From NCBI GenBank assembly GCA_030770535.1, contig JASVEC010000168.1, positions 1 through 37,930 of the forward strand: a stretch of 37,930 bases of DNA, read 5' to 3'. Source of the DNA: Batkoa obscura (lineage: Eukaryota > Entomophthoromycota > Entomophthoromycetes > Entomophthorales > Batkoaceae). A program made the translations under genes and the position numbers. The notes below the pieces were generated by a model. The model did not search any database and had not been told where the DNA came from. It saw only the letters and a program-made list of their open reading frames with translations. Below are positions 21,800 through 33,389 of the stretch, piece by piece (positions within the stretch are counted from its first letter, which is position 1; the number at the start of each line of letters is the position of its first letter).

Positions 21800-23917
21800 A
21801 TGTTTATTATAAATTGGTTTGAAAGTAACGGATACATTATAGGTAAATCTGTAAACAATAATTTTATTAAGGTTTATTTTAACGATTTCGGTTATATTAA
21901 AGAGCCAAGATATAATTGCGAAATGGTTATGTCTACTACACTTGTTAATTCTCAAAAGAGACCCTATTTTAAAACAGATGGTAAAGAAACAATTGAAAAG
22001 GTATCTAAAATTACAAGATTCCTTACATACTATGATATTACATTTTGCTGCTATGTAGAATATGATATAATAAACTTTCCTTTAGTCAAAAATTTAAGAA
22101 GAAAATCTTCCGAAGAACCTCCTCCTAAGCTATCATTATTAGCTTATGATATAGAAGTATATTCTTCTAATAATTATAGAATGCCAAATGCTTCTATTCC
22201 AGAAGATAAGATAGTACTTATAGCTATGATAATGGACGAAAAGATTATTACTCTAAATAATTCTAATGAATTGGACTTGATTAAAGATTTCTTTAGTAAC
22301 TTGGAATATTTACAGCCTGACATTATAACAGGATACAATAATCTGGGCTTTGATAATATGTATATTTACGAACGAGCTAACTTTTTAAATCTTGCTCCAA
22401 GTCTGAAAAGTTACTCCATATCATGGTATTCTAATGCCTTTGGGTACAATGATTATGTATTTATATCGAAGTTCATTAATTTTGACGTTATGCAATTTAT
22501 ACGTAAAGAATATAAACTTCCGAAGTATTCTTTAAATTTTGTATCTAAGGAATATTTAAATGAAGAAAAGTTAGATGTAGATATCTTCCAGTTAATAAGA
22601 GATAACAACCTCGAAAGACTTACACAGTACTGTATACAAGACACAAAATTAGTTTTGAAACTTATAGATAAACTAGATATTATAACTACTTTGGTTGAAA
22701 TGTCATCTATATTTAACATAAGTATTCAGGATTTGTATACAAGAGGACAAAGACATAAACTAACACCTATCATATATCGAAAGTGTTTTAATAGAAACAT
22801 AATATATGAAACAATGCAAGGTGATACTTATAATTATAAAGGAGCTACAGTCATTTCTCCAGATAAAGGAATCTATAACAATTGCTCAATTATTGATTTC
22901 GCTTCTTTATATCCATCTATATTAATAGCTTATAATATATGTTATTATACACATACAAAAGAAAAAGAAAATAGCTACGAAATAACACTTGAAAACTCAG
23001 ATAAAATATATTTCAAAAAAGATGTACCTGGTATATTACCCGAGATCACTCAAGAATTAATTGCTACTAGAAAGAAATATAAAAAGAATTTTATAAAACA
23101 ATGGTGCTACAAGATAGCAGCTAATTCCATATATGGTCTAATAGCCAGAGACTTTGTGCAAGGTGCAGCTAGTATAACATCGATTGGTAGACATTCGATT
23201 AATCGAGCTATATCTTATATCCAAGAAAACTTAAATAGAAGAGTTATATATGGAGATACGGATTCTTGTATTATTGATTTTTCTGACACTAATGTAAATG
23301 AAATAAAAGATAAAACTATTAATCTCGCTAAAGAAGTATCTAAGCTCTTTAAAGAACCAATGTCTTTAGAGTTTGAAAACATATATACAAAATTATTTAT
23401 ATTTTCAAAGAAAAGGTATATAGCTTATAAAGAAGATAATAGCATTATTTATAAAGGAATTGTTATGAAAAGAAGAGACAATTGCAATTATCTTAAAAAG
23501 ACATACCAGGGTATTTTAGATCTTATTAATGAAGGAAGGTCTCGGGATCACATAAAAAGATATGTTACTAATAGATTATTAAAGATTTATCAAGGCGAGG
23601 TGAAAGAAAAAGATTTATATATATATACAAGTATTGGCGAGGAATATACATCGGAATCTAATCCTCAAAATATATTAAAGAATAAATATAATTTAACTAA
23701 AGGAGATAGGGTAGAGTATTTATTATGTCATAACGATAATAATCTCCAAGGTCATAAAATGTTTTTATCAGATGATAAAAACCATCCAGAAATAGATTAT
23801 TTATATTATATTGAAAAGAAATTCATAAATCCTTTATCTGAAGTTTTAGAATTAGTGCATCTTGAAAATTTACCAAAGACAATTTATGAAAATTTGATAT
23901 TAAATAAAATGGTGTGA
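21800..23917 (+). CDS. polB: Family B DNA polymerase (copy 2)
   Basis: Identical to 3483-5600; all exonuclease and polymerase motifs present. Confidence 0.97.
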   Translation: MFIINWFESNGYIIGKSVNNNFIKVYFNDFGYIKEPRYNCEMVMSTTLVNSQKRPYFKTDGKETIEKVSKITRFLTYYDITFCCYVEYDIINFPLVKNLRRKSSEEPPPKLSLLAYDIEVYSSNNYRMPNASIPEDKIVLIAMIMDEKIITLNNSNELDLIKDFFSNLEYLQPDIITGYNNLGFDNMYIYERANFLNLAPSLKSYSISWYSNAFGYNDYVFISKFINFDVMQFIRKEYKLPKYSLNFVSKEYLNEEKLDVDIFQLIRDNNLERLTQYCIQDTKLVLKLIDKLDIITTLVEMSSIFNISIQDLYTRGQRHKLTPIIYRKCFNRNIIYETMQGDTYNYKGATVISPDKGIYNNCSIIDFASLYPSILIAYNICYYTHTKEKENSYEITLENSDKIYFKKDVPGILPEITQELIATRKKYKKNFIKQWCYKIAANSIYGLIARDFVQGAASITSIGRHSINRAISYIQENLNRRVIYGDTDSCIIDFSDTNVNEIKDKTINLAKEVSKLFKEPMSLEFENIYTKLFIFSKKRYIAYKEDNSIIYKGIVMKRRDNCNYLKKTYQGILDLINEGRSRDHIKRYVTNRLLKIYQGEVKEKDLYIYTSIGEEYTSESNPQNILKNKYNLTKGDRVEYLLCHNDNNLQGHKMFLSDDKNHPEIDYLYYIEKKFINPLSEVLELVHLENLPKTIYENLILNKMV

Positions 23918-23923
23918 ATAAAC

Positions 23924-25954
23924 ATGGAAAAACCAAAAATAACTATTTTAGATTCTACTAGAAACTTTTTCATAGAAAATACAAATGAAAGAATTTATGA
24001 ATATAAAGAGAATATGTGGTATGGACATCCAATTATTAGAAATAAAGCAATAATATTCAACAAAGAAAAATATGAATTAAAAAAGAATGTCATCTATGTA
24101 AATAATGTTAATATATATAATATATATAAATATGCAATTATAGATAACTGGTTTATATTAAACACTCCTGAATATTATCGGATGAAAAATATATGTCAAT
24201 ATACATACAACAAAAAAACCACTCAAAGTGGCATAAAATCTATGACTCCGTTGATTGAATATATAATCTACAAACTTGTTTTGAATATTAAAGATGATAT
24301 AGATCATTTAATGTTTAAAAGAGTAAAGATAGATTATAAAGAATCTTTCAATCTTTCTAATAGATCTTTAGTAGATGCTTATACACATTTAAGAAAGATA
24401 AGACTAGATCTTGATCCAAATAATAAATTAGTAAATATAAGAGATGTACATCCATCGTTTAAAGGATTTGTATGTATCTCAGATACTCCTGATAACAAGA
24501 ATGTTGGTATGATTAAAACTTTAGCCAAAAATGCATTTATAAGTAATGAGTTTAATAAAGAAGATATAAGTCATTTGAAAAGTCAAATAACACAAATATC
24601 TAAGAAAAATAGTATTTTAGTATTTTATAATTCAGAATGTTTAGGATTTATAGATTCTTTAGAAGATCATAAAGAATTATGTATTTCTTATTTACCATAT
24701 ACTTCATTTACTAATATAAAAATAGCTATAATAACAGATACACCAGGAAGATATATGAGAAGATTTGCTGATGGGAAGATAAAATTTGTAGGTGAAGTAA
24801 CTAAAGAGGATATAAAAAGTTTAGATGTTTATGATTTATTAAGTCCTGCAGGTAATCTCATACCTTATGTAAATCATAATCAATCGGCAAGAATAACATT
24901 TGCTATAAATATGCAAAAACAAGCTATTTCTAGAGAATATGATCTATATGAAAAATCATCTATTAATAACATAACAGAAAAATGGTATATACCTACATGT
25001 GAAGCTCCAATGATCAAAGCACCTATGACTGAATTCTTTCCATATAATGGCATCAATCTTAAATGTAAAATAGCATTTTATGATAAACTAAATATAGAAG
25101 ATGCTATTGTTATGTCAGACAAAGCTGCTGGTAAATTCACAAGTTATAGATTAGGTGTAATGAAAGAATCATATAGACAAATATTCAAATTCTCTTTAAA
25201 TGAAAAATATGATGATGATGGTGTTATTAAAGTTGGGTCTCAAGTAGAAAAAGGGGATATATTGGCTAAAATATACGAACCATCAGATATAAAAAATATA
25301 TTGTCAATAAAATCCAAATTTTCAGGAGAAGTTATTGATGTAGTAAAAGATAAAAGAATGTTAATTATTAGAATTAAAGAGAAAAGGCTTGTACGTGTAG
25401 GTGATAAATTTACATCAAGATATGGACAAAAAGGTGTTGTGGGAAAAATAGTGCCTCATGAAGAATTATATAAAGTATTTAAAGAAGAAGTGGATATAGT
25501 CATAAATCCATGTGCTATTCCTAGCCGTATGACTATCGGGCAATTGATGGAAATGAACGAGACAAATGGTTATTGTTATTATCAATCATTAAGACATCAT
25601 GTAATAGATAAAGCCTATTCTGTTGCTCAAACATCACAAAGTTATTTTTCTCACAGCTCTGTTTCAGGGAAATCTCAAGGAGGTGGTTTTCGATTTGGAG
25701 AAATGGAAAAAGATTGTTTAATTGCTTACAAAGCTGAAAAATATCTTAAAGAGATATTTATTGATAATGCTGATGTATATTCTGTTTATGTATGCAAAGA
25801 TTGTGAATATAATATAGCTTATAGTAACAATTATCCAGGACCTTGTCGTATATGTAAAGGAAATAACATCAAAGAAATGAAAATACCTTACTCTTCGAAA
25901 TTATCTGCAATGGCATTAATAAATAGTAATATATTATTATCTATAAATAAATAA
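23924..25954 (+). CDS. RPB2: RNA polymerase RPB2-like subunit (copy 2)
   Basis: Identical to 5607-7637; 6 bp after polB. Confidence 0.96.
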   Translation: MEKPKITILDSTRNFFIENTNERIYEYKENMWYGHPIIRNKAIIFNKEKYELKKNVIYVNNVNIYNIYKYAIIDNWFILNTPEYYRMKNICQYTYNKKTTQSGIKSMTPLIEYIIYKLVLNIKDDIDHLMFKRVKIDYKESFNLSNRSLVDAYTHLRKIRLDLDPNNKLVNIRDVHPSFKGFVCISDTPDNKNVGMIKTLAKNAFISNEFNKEDISHLKSQITQISKKNSILVFYNSECLGFIDSLEDHKELCISYLPYTSFTNIKIAIITDTPGRYMRRFADGKIKFVGEVTKEDIKSLDVYDLLSPAGNLIPYVNHNQSARITFAINMQKQAISREYDLYEKSSINNITEKWYIPTCEAPMIKAPMTEFFPYNGINLKCKIAFYDKLNIEDAIVMSDKAAGKFTSYRLGVMKESYRQIFKFSLNEKYDDDGVIKVGSQVEKGDILAKIYEPSDIKNILSIKSKFSGEVIDVVKDKRMLIIRIKEKRLVRVGDKFTSRYGQKGVVGKIVPHEELYKVFKEEVDIVINPCAIPSRMTIGQLMEMNETNGYCYYQSLRHHVIDKAYSVAQTSQSYFSHSSVSGKSQGGGFRFGEMEKDCLIAYKAEKYLKEIFIDNADVYSVYVCKDCEYNIAYSNNYPGPCRICKGNNIKEMKIPYSSKLSAMALINSNILLSINK

Positions 25955-26678
25955 AAAAAAACATTCAAATTATTTCATCAAAGAAGAAATTAGAAATAAA
26001 CAAAAATAGATCTATTTAATATCTAGATTAGTTTATTTTTTATCAAGTAAATATTCAGTTGACATCAAGTAAAAATTTAGTTATGTAATCCTGGCAAAAG
26101 TTTCAGAAAAAATACAAAACCAAAATAATTAGTTTTGGATCATTGATTCGATGGAAGTAGATCCATTTTAATTCTATTTAATATCTAGATTAGTTTATTT
26201 TTTATCAAGTAAATATTCAGTTAACATCAAGTAAAAATTTAGTTATGTAATCCTGGCAAAAGTTTCAGAAAAAATACAAAACCAAAATAATTAGTTTTGG
26301 ATCATTGATTCGATGGAATTGGATCCATTCTAAATCTATTTAATACATAATTTCTATTTATTTCTATTTTGTATTTTTTTGAAAGATCTCCCAGATTTAC
26401 ATAATTAAAATTTCAGTTGACATCAAGTAAAAATTTAGTTATGTAATCCTGGCAAAAGTTTCAAAAAAAATACAAAACCAAAATAATTAGTTTTGAATCA
26501 TTAATTCGATGGAATTGGATCCATTCTAAATCTATTTAATACATAATTTCTATTTATTTCTATTTTGTATTTTTTTGAAAGATCTGTCAGGATTACACAA
26601 CTGAATATTTACTTGATGTCAAGTAAAATTTCAGTTGACAAATAATAAACAAAACATTTTTTTTTATGATAAACAAAT

Positions 26679-27914
26679 TTAACTATTTTTAAATTTATCA
26701 ATAAACTCTTTTTTGTTTATTTGGATTTTATTATTTAACGAATAAGATTTAAGCCAATAAACATATAAAGTATACAATGAGTGTTCATCTATACCTTTAA
26801 TAATATCAATATTTTCTTCTTTGAATTGAAATACGGTATCAAAAGTTTTAATACTTTGGGCTGTAATTGTAACTATAGATTGAGGAGTTTCTAATCCATG
26901 TAATTTATAATTAGGATATTCATCTATTAATAACTTTAAAAAAGAAGATGCCATTTGTTTTAATTTATTATCTATCTTTACATCCATTTTACGTTCATAC
27001 TTTGTATTAACTTCTAGATTATGAATGAACGTGGTTTGAAATGGTATAATAACAATTCTATTACATGCAGCTTTATCTGTAACATCAATGAATGGTAATT
27101 TATTAGCTACCAAGATTAATTTAGCGGTCATTTCAATCTTTTCTGCTTCACTATATAATTTACGTACGTAAAGAGAATCATTACCTGTTAACTCTTTAAT
27201 GACACCATGATTAATGCATTCGTTAATATCTGGTTCTTGAACTACAGCTACATGCTTTTGATCTAACAAAGCTATCTCTGGTGTAGCTTGACCTATGGCT
27301 CCTCTCTTTCTTGTCAATATGTTTGAAGGTAATTTACAATAATAATCTGCAAATGTATACTCTATAAGCTTTATTAAAGCAGACTTTCCATTATTACCAT
27401 TACCTAGCCATACTGATAAAATCTTATCTTTATTGTATGGTTCAAGGCATGAAGACATAAACCGTATAAAATATTTGCGAATATCTGAATTAGGAAAAAT
27501 AGATTCTATAAATTTATCAAGCATTTCGTTATTTTGATCATTGTTTTCAGGATCATAATCCATTTTAAAAATACATTTTTGAAATGGAGAAGGTAATACT
27601 AACTTACATTGATTAAGATCATAAACTTGATTTTTTAATCTTAGAAATGAATTCTCTTTTTGTAAAAAATATTTATCATTACATATGAGAGTATATATAT
27701 AATTACATATTGTTAGTCTTTCAATGATTCTAAGAGATTTATCTTTATGATTATTATCTAAATAATTATTTAAAGCACGTGAAAGTTCTAGATTACCATC
27801 ACATCTATTCCATCCAGACCCATCGAATTTATAAATTATTTTATTTATATAATTTGTACATACAAAATTCTTTTTTATTGTTTCAGCAAAATCCGTAGCT
27901 ATTTTATAATCCAT
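26679..27914 (-). CDS. D5-type SF3 helicase (copy 2)
   Basis: Identical to 8362-9597; Walker A GNGNNGKS, no primase domain. Confidence 0.93.
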   Translation of the reverse strand: MDYKIATDFAETIKKNFVCTNYINKIIYKFDGSGWNRCDGNLELSRALNNYLDNNHKDKSLRIIERLTICNYIYTLICNDKYFLQKENSFLRLKNQVYDLNQCKLVLPSPFQKCIFKMDYDPENNDQNNEMLDKFIESIFPNSDIRKYFIRFMSSCLEPYNKDKILSVWLGNGNNGKSALIKLIEYTFADYYCKLPSNILTRKRGAIGQATPEIALLDQKHVAVVQEPDINECINHGVIKELTGNDSLYVRKLYSEAEKIEMTAKLILVANKLPFIDVTDKAACNRIVIIPFQTTFIHNLEVNTKYERKMDVKIDNKLKQMASSFLKLLIDEYPNYKLHGLETPQSIVTITAQSIKTFDTVFQFKEENIDIIKGIDEHSLYTLYVYWLKSYSLNNKIQINKKEFIDKFKNS

Positions 27915-27958
27915 GATATTTTGAATTAATATCTCTGAGTTTAACGAATTTCAACTTT

Positions 27959-29722
27959 TTATATAGTTAATATATTTTCAAGCTCTGATAAATATTTTAT
28001 TAAATCTTGTTTAGAATATTTATTATCCTTTTGAATGTATCCATGATAAATAGCTATTTTTAACAATTCATCCTTTTTTATAGTTTCTATATTACATCCT
28101 CTAAATGAAGATCTTTTATTATTACTATCTATATTACCTAAAATAATTCTGAACTTTTTATCTATACTATTATATATTAAAGAGTACATTTTGCAATTAG
28201 ATTTTAATTCTTGGATATAATTATTTAGCATAACTATTTGTTCTTCATCATTACTTAAATAATTTCCTAAATGATCTTTTGTGATATTACGTGCAACAAA
28301 TTTATTGTGAATTATATAACTTATATTATGATTATTAATATTGATATATTCTCCAAAATCATAATTATAATCTTTGATAGGCATCCAACGAATATATTCT
28401 TTGATTTTTATTTTTATTGCAGAGTTTTTATTCTTTATATAATCTTGATATCTATATAAATCATATATTTCTGTATTATCTGCGACTTTTAAGTATTCAT
28501 CTACATATTCATAATCTAAATTAATAGCTATATTTTGCAATTTATTTAGAAACTTATTATTAATAACATCTTTATTATTACACCATCTTCTTTTAAATAA
28601 ATCAATAGAAGAATCTGCTGATTTTGTAGGATTATCTTTAATTGCAATAACATTTATTATTTTAATATCACGTTCTTCTGGATCTAAATCTAAATGTGAT
28701 TGAAATCTACGAACTCTTCCTACCAACTGATTGTAATGTTGACTATTCCAGAATTGGTTACATATGATAAGTGTTCTAACATTTTTAAGAGTTATTCCTT
28801 CGCATATTTTTGGACTACATAATAATATATCTATTTTTCCTTCATTAAACCTATATAGTTTATCATTAGTGACATCTGCTCCTGTAAAAGTTTCTACATT
28901 CTTTATGTTTAATTGCTTTAATTTATCATATATAACAAAAATTCCATGCTTCTTTACCACATCACAATATAATACTAATTTTTTCTTTTCTTTTATGACC
29001 AATTCAATGATTTTATCGTATTTTGAATTAAGAGAATGAACTTCTATTCCATTATATACAGCATTACTAATGTTATGCAAATCATTATATTGAGGCATCT
29101 TCACATTAACATCTTCTGTGGTTATTTTTACTATATCTTCATAAATGGTAAGTGTTTTACGAGATACTTTACCTTTGAGTTCATTAAAATCGAAATCATG
29201 AATTTTATTTATTCTTCTTCTAAGTAACAAACTAAATATAGGTAACAAATCTTCAGGATTATTAGTAATAGGCGTTCCAGTAAGCAATAATAATTTAGCA
29301 GAAACGTTGTTTTTAATATATTTCAATAATATATTAAAGATGTCACTATTAAATTTAATATGATGAGCTTCATCTACAATAATTAAATCCTCAAAGACAT
29401 TATCATCTAAAGTAATGAAAGTAGAAAATCTATATTTCTGAATATTTAAATCTCGAATATTATTTTTAAATATATTTTTAATATTTTCATTTTTTGTGAT
29501 AATAAGGCAAGAATCGTTTTTACGTGCAGCATTAAGAGCACATAAAGTTTTACCTGTCCCCATATCATGATATAATAACATTTCTTTATATGGTGAGAAT
29601 TTATTCATGTATTCTCCTATAAATATTTGATGTTCCAACAGTTTATTGTCTTCCACATCATTATATAATTCATAATGTTTTAAAATATCGTCATAATCAA
29701 ACATTTCGAAGATTATTTTCAT
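27959..29722 (-). CDS. SF2 helicase, D6/D11 type (copy 2)
   Basis: Identical to 9642-11405; alternative ATG at 29704. Confidence 0.93.
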   Translation of the reverse strand: MKIIFEMFDYDDILKHYELYNDVEDNKLLEHQIFIGEYMNKFSPYKEMLLYHDMGTGKTLCALNAARKNDSCLIITKNENIKNIFKNNIRDLNIQKYRFSTFITLDDNVFEDLIIVDEAHHIKFNSDIFNILLKYIKNNVSAKLLLLTGTPITNNPEDLLPIFSLLLRRRINKIHDFDFNELKGKVSRKTLTIYEDIVKITTEDVNVKMPQYNDLHNISNAVYNGIEVHSLNSKYDKIIELVIKEKKKLVLYCDVVKKHGIFVIYDKLKQLNIKNVETFTGADVTNDKLYRFNEGKIDILLCSPKICEGITLKNVRTLIICNQFWNSQHYNQLVGRVRRFQSHLDLDPEERDIKIINVIAIKDNPTKSADSSIDLFKRRWCNNKDVINNKFLNKLQNIAINLDYEYVDEYLKVADNTEIYDLYRYQDYIKNKNSAIKIKIKEYIRWMPIKDYNYDFGEYININNHNISYIIHNKFVARNITKDHLGNYLSNDEEQIVMLNNYIQELKSNCKMYSLIYNSIDKKFRIILGNIDSNNKRSSFRGCNIETIKKDELLKIAIYHGYIQKDNKYSKQDLIKYLSELENILTI

Positions 29723-29879
29723 CAATTTCTTTTTCGATGACTAAAGTAGATTTGCAATTATCACATCTAGATACATCTACGAAGTTTTTATTGATTTTTA
29801 TTTTAAAGTAAGTTAGATCTGAATCGCATTTTTTGCATTTATTGCGTTTAACGCGATTTATTAAAGATATGTCAGGCAT
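29697..29879 (-). CDS. 60-aa zinc-ribbon protein (copy 2)
   Basis: Identical to 11380-11562; two CxxC pairs, overlapping the SF2 helicase start. Confidence 0.75.
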   Translation of the reverse strand: MPDISLINRVKRNKCKKCDSDLTYFKIKINKNFVDVSRCDNCKSTLVIEKEIDENNLRNV

Positions 29880-30026
29880 TTTAAATAATATGTAAATAAA
29901 TAGGTAAGTTGTTTTAAATATTTATACATCAAATGTAAACTTAACCAAAAATAACTAAATTTAGAATTCTATAATTTTTAACATTTTTTTAAGATTTTAT
30001 ATAACTATTTTTTTTTATATTTTAAA

Positions 30027-30932
30027 TTACATAGTATACAATTCATCGAAGAATACTCTTCCTTCTGGTAATTTAAGTTTTGGGAAAAGTTCATCAGGGT
30101 TTATCCCATCTTTTATTTTATAATTTATCTTTATACCCTGTTTTCTATATTTCTTAACTAGTTTATAATGAATTGTTTCAAAGTCTTGACGAAAGTGCGG
30201 TTCGATGCATTTCAGAATTATTTCCATTTCTTCTGTACTAGTATCTTTTAAATTAACATCAACAATAACATCAAGATGTTTTTTAGCAAAAACATTTTCT
30301 AATAATAAGAAATCACCATTTTCTCTAAGTTTTTCCAAGTATTTATTGTTAGCATCATTTTCTTTTAACTCCTTCTCTTTTAGTTCATTTTCTTTTAACT
30401 CCTTCTCTTTTAGTTCATTTTCTTTTAACTCTTTCTCTTTTAGTTCTTTTTCTTTTAACTCCTTCTCTTTTAGTTCATTTTCTTTTAACTCTTTCTCTTT
30501 TAGTTCTTTTTCTTTTAACTCCTTCTCTTTTAGTTCTTTTTCTTTTAACTCCTTCTCTTTTAGTTCTTTTTCTTTTAACTCCTTCTCTTTTAGTTCTTTT
30601 TCTTTTAACTCCTTCTCTTTTAGTTCATTTTCTTGTTTATAATCATCCTTAAATAAACGATCATAGATAGTGTATGGCGTTAAATCTTTTTTCATATAAT
30701 TTTTATGTCTACCACAAAAGCCTTCCTTCGTTTTAACAGAATATGTGCAACGACGACATGCGTTCTTTCCTGAAATGTTTATTGCAATACATCTTTCATT
30801 AAATGCATATTCAAGATAATTTCCATTAGGCTGTTTAGTAACATTACCAAATAAATCATCTATATATTTAAATAACTGAGACTCCAAATCTTGTAACTTA
30901 TATGTTATCATTCTTTTAATATTTTCAGCCAT
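30027..30932 (-). CDS. 301-aa protein with zinc motif and ELKEK repeat (copy 2)
   Basis: Identical to 11710-12615, including the number of ELKEK/ELKEN units, which supports both copies coming from the same molecule. Confidence 0.88.
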   Translation of the reverse strand: MAENIKRMITYKLQDLESQLFKYIDDLFGNVTKQPNGNYLEYAFNERCIAINISGKNACRRCTYSVKTKEGFCGRHKNYMKKDLTPYTIYDRLFKDDYKQENELKEKELKEKELKEKELKEKELKEKELKEKELKEKELKEKELKEKELKENELKEKELKEKELKEKELKENELKEKELKENELKEKELKENDANNKYLEKLRENGDFLLLENVFAKKHLDVIVDVNLKDTSTEEMEIILKCIEPHFRQDFETIHYKLVKKYRKQGIKINYKIKDGINPDELFPKLKLPEGRVFFDELYTM

Positions 30933-31763
30933 GTTATTCAAATAACGAATATTTTTAGATATAAAAACCCAAGGTTGTCTTTAAGAAATTTGCTTAGTGT
31001 TAGGTAACCTAATTTTCTTTCATACGGAATCAACTAAATTTTTATTTGCCAATTAAATATTCAGTTGACATCAAGTAAAATTTTAGTTATGTAAATCTGA
31101 GAGATCTTTCAAAAAAATACAAAATAGAAATAAATAGAAATTATGTATTAAATAGATTTAGAATGGATCCAATTCCATCAATTCAATGATCCAAAACTAC
31201 TTATTTTGGTTTTCTATTTTTTTGAAAGATCTCTCAGATTTACATAACTAAATTTTTACTTGATGTCAACTGAATATTTAATTGGTAAGTAAAAATTTAG
31301 TTGATTCCGTATGAAAGAAAATTGATAGTGTATATGTAATAGCCCAGTTATAAGTTCATTAAATCTATTCGGATACCCTTGTTATATTTTATATAATTTG
31401 TATACAAGTCACACGTAATATATGCTTTGTTGTGATTCATTTCTATTTTGTATTTTTTTGAAAGATTTCTCAGATTTACATAATTAAAATTTCAATTGAC
31501 ATCAAGTAAATTTTTATTTAACGTCAACTGAAATTTTAATTATGTAAATCTGGGAGATCTTTCAAAAAAATACAAAATAGAAGTAAATAGAAATTATGTA
31601 TTAAATAGATTTAAAATGGATCCAATTCCATCAATTCAATGATCCAAAACTAATTATTTTGGTTTTCTATTTTTTTGAAAGATCTCTCAGATTTACATAA
31701 CTAAATTTTTACTTGACGTTAAATAAAAATTTACTTGATAAAAAATAAACAAAGTATTTTTTT

Positions 31764-33389
31764 TTATATATTTAAAAACAATTTTTCAGTAAAGGTAAAA
31801 TTACTATCTCTCCAAAAACCTTCACTATTAATACGATCTCCAGATTCGTATATTGAATATACAAGAGCTGGCATAACTTTTTTGAATCCTGATAATGAAA
31901 ACGGTATAATTTCATTTTCTTTAATAAACATAAATTCGAGAATATTCTTTATATGCTTGGTATCTCTTTCTTTATCATTCTCGTTAGATGATCTAATAAT
32001 ATTGTATAACTGATCAAAAGCTAATTTATAAGCCTTTTCTTTGCCATCTACAGCAAATGTTTCTTGCAAGCTACTTGAACTGGCATTTTGATCTTTTAGA
32101 CGTATAGTAGTTAATATTCTCTTTTTAGTAATTAAATAATTTTCTGTAGCATCATAGCATCCATCAATACCTTGAATATAATCATCTCTTCCAAACATGC
32201 TACTACTAAAAGTAACTGAATATATGTCAAAATCTACGACCTCTTCTTGAAACTTAAAATAAATATCTAATGTAGTTATACGTCTCCTATACATTTCTTC
32301 ATTTCTGAAATATACTTTATAATTTTTCTCTATTTCTATTTCGTACCATATGATATCATCTAGTATAGTATATATATACTGATGTGGTTGTTTACAATAA
32401 ACGATAATATCTGTTTCGTGAAGAAACAATATAGATTTGATCATCGGAATACTAAATTCTATAGTATCTCCTACATTGTGAAACGAAGATAATGCTTTTT
32501 GTGTTAATGGGTTTACTATATAATGAGAACTATTTAGTCTTTTAGCTGCATCATCTATATTTGTACTAATACCTTCAAGACCACGAGATAATCTCCTTTG
32601 AATATATCCGAACTCGGGAGTAATAATACCCATTGTAATAATATTTTGACGTGCAGATCTTACATGAAGAAAGAATTCATCGAATGTTAATCCTGAAAGA
32701 TATGAATTATTACACACACCTGCTATTTTTCCTTCTAACATCTGTACACCTACCTTTTCAGTCATTTGGATTATATTATTTTTCGAACCCTTAGCTCCGC
32801 TATCTACTAATAATTCACATATCTGCTTAAAATTATTAAGATCCATGGAAAATTCTCCAGGTAATATTTTTCTTGAAAGATAGGTTTCTAGTCTATAATC
32901 TTGTACATCATTAATAATATTTGTACCGAAGTCTTTGTAGTATTCTTCGTTATTGGGTTTCATTAATTTGGATACTTCTTCTTTATGTGTTTTTGGTACA
33001 AATATATTCATTTCATCGCCATCAAAATCAGCATTAAATATTTTACATAATCTCGGATTAATTTTAATGGTTAAATCATTATGAAACTTTACTTTTAATC
33101 CTAACAAAGAACCTCTTGCTAAAGAAGGTTGACGATTAACTACTACAATATCATCTTCTTCCAATTGTAAATTATTCTTGAATGAAATAGGTAAACCTAT
33201 ATAAGTTTCATCATATTCTGGTCCTGGTGAAATGACTGAACGTCCACAAAAATTCACTCTTTTTCCTGTACAATATTCTCTAAATATACCCTCTTTGCCT
33301 TTAAGCTTTATGCTTGTAATATCTGTATCTAATCTTACATCCACGATTTTATCTTTTAATTGTTCTGGAATGGATGATATTTTATACAT
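31764..33389 (-). CDS. RPB1: RNA polymerase RPB1-like subunit (copy 2)
   Basis: Identical to 13447-15072; NADFDGDE catalytic loop. Confidence 0.96.
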   Translation of the reverse strand: MYKISSIPEQLKDKIVDVRLDTDITSIKLKGKEGIFREYCTGKRVNFCGRSVISPGPEYDETYIGLPISFKNNLQLEEDDIVVVNRQPSLARGSLLGLKVKFHNDLTIKINPRLCKIFNADFDGDEMNIFVPKTHKEEVSKLMKPNNEEYYKDFGTNIINDVQDYRLETYLSRKILPGEFSMDLNNFKQICELLVDSGAKGSKNNIIQMTEKVGVQMLEGKIAGVCNNSYLSGLTFDEFFLHVRSARQNIITMGIITPEFGYIQRRLSRGLEGISTNIDDAAKRLNSSHYIVNPLTQKALSSFHNVGDTIEFSIPMIKSILFLHETDIIVYCKQPHQYIYTILDDIIWYEIEIEKNYKVYFRNEEMYRRRITTLDIYFKFQEEVVDFDIYSVTFSSSMFGRDDYIQGIDGCYDATENYLITKKRILTTIRLKDQNASSSSLQETFAVDGKEKAYKLAFDQLYNIIRSSNENDKERDTKHIKNILEFMFIKENEIIPFSLSGFKKVMPALVYSIYESGDRINSEGFWRDSNFTFTEKLFLNI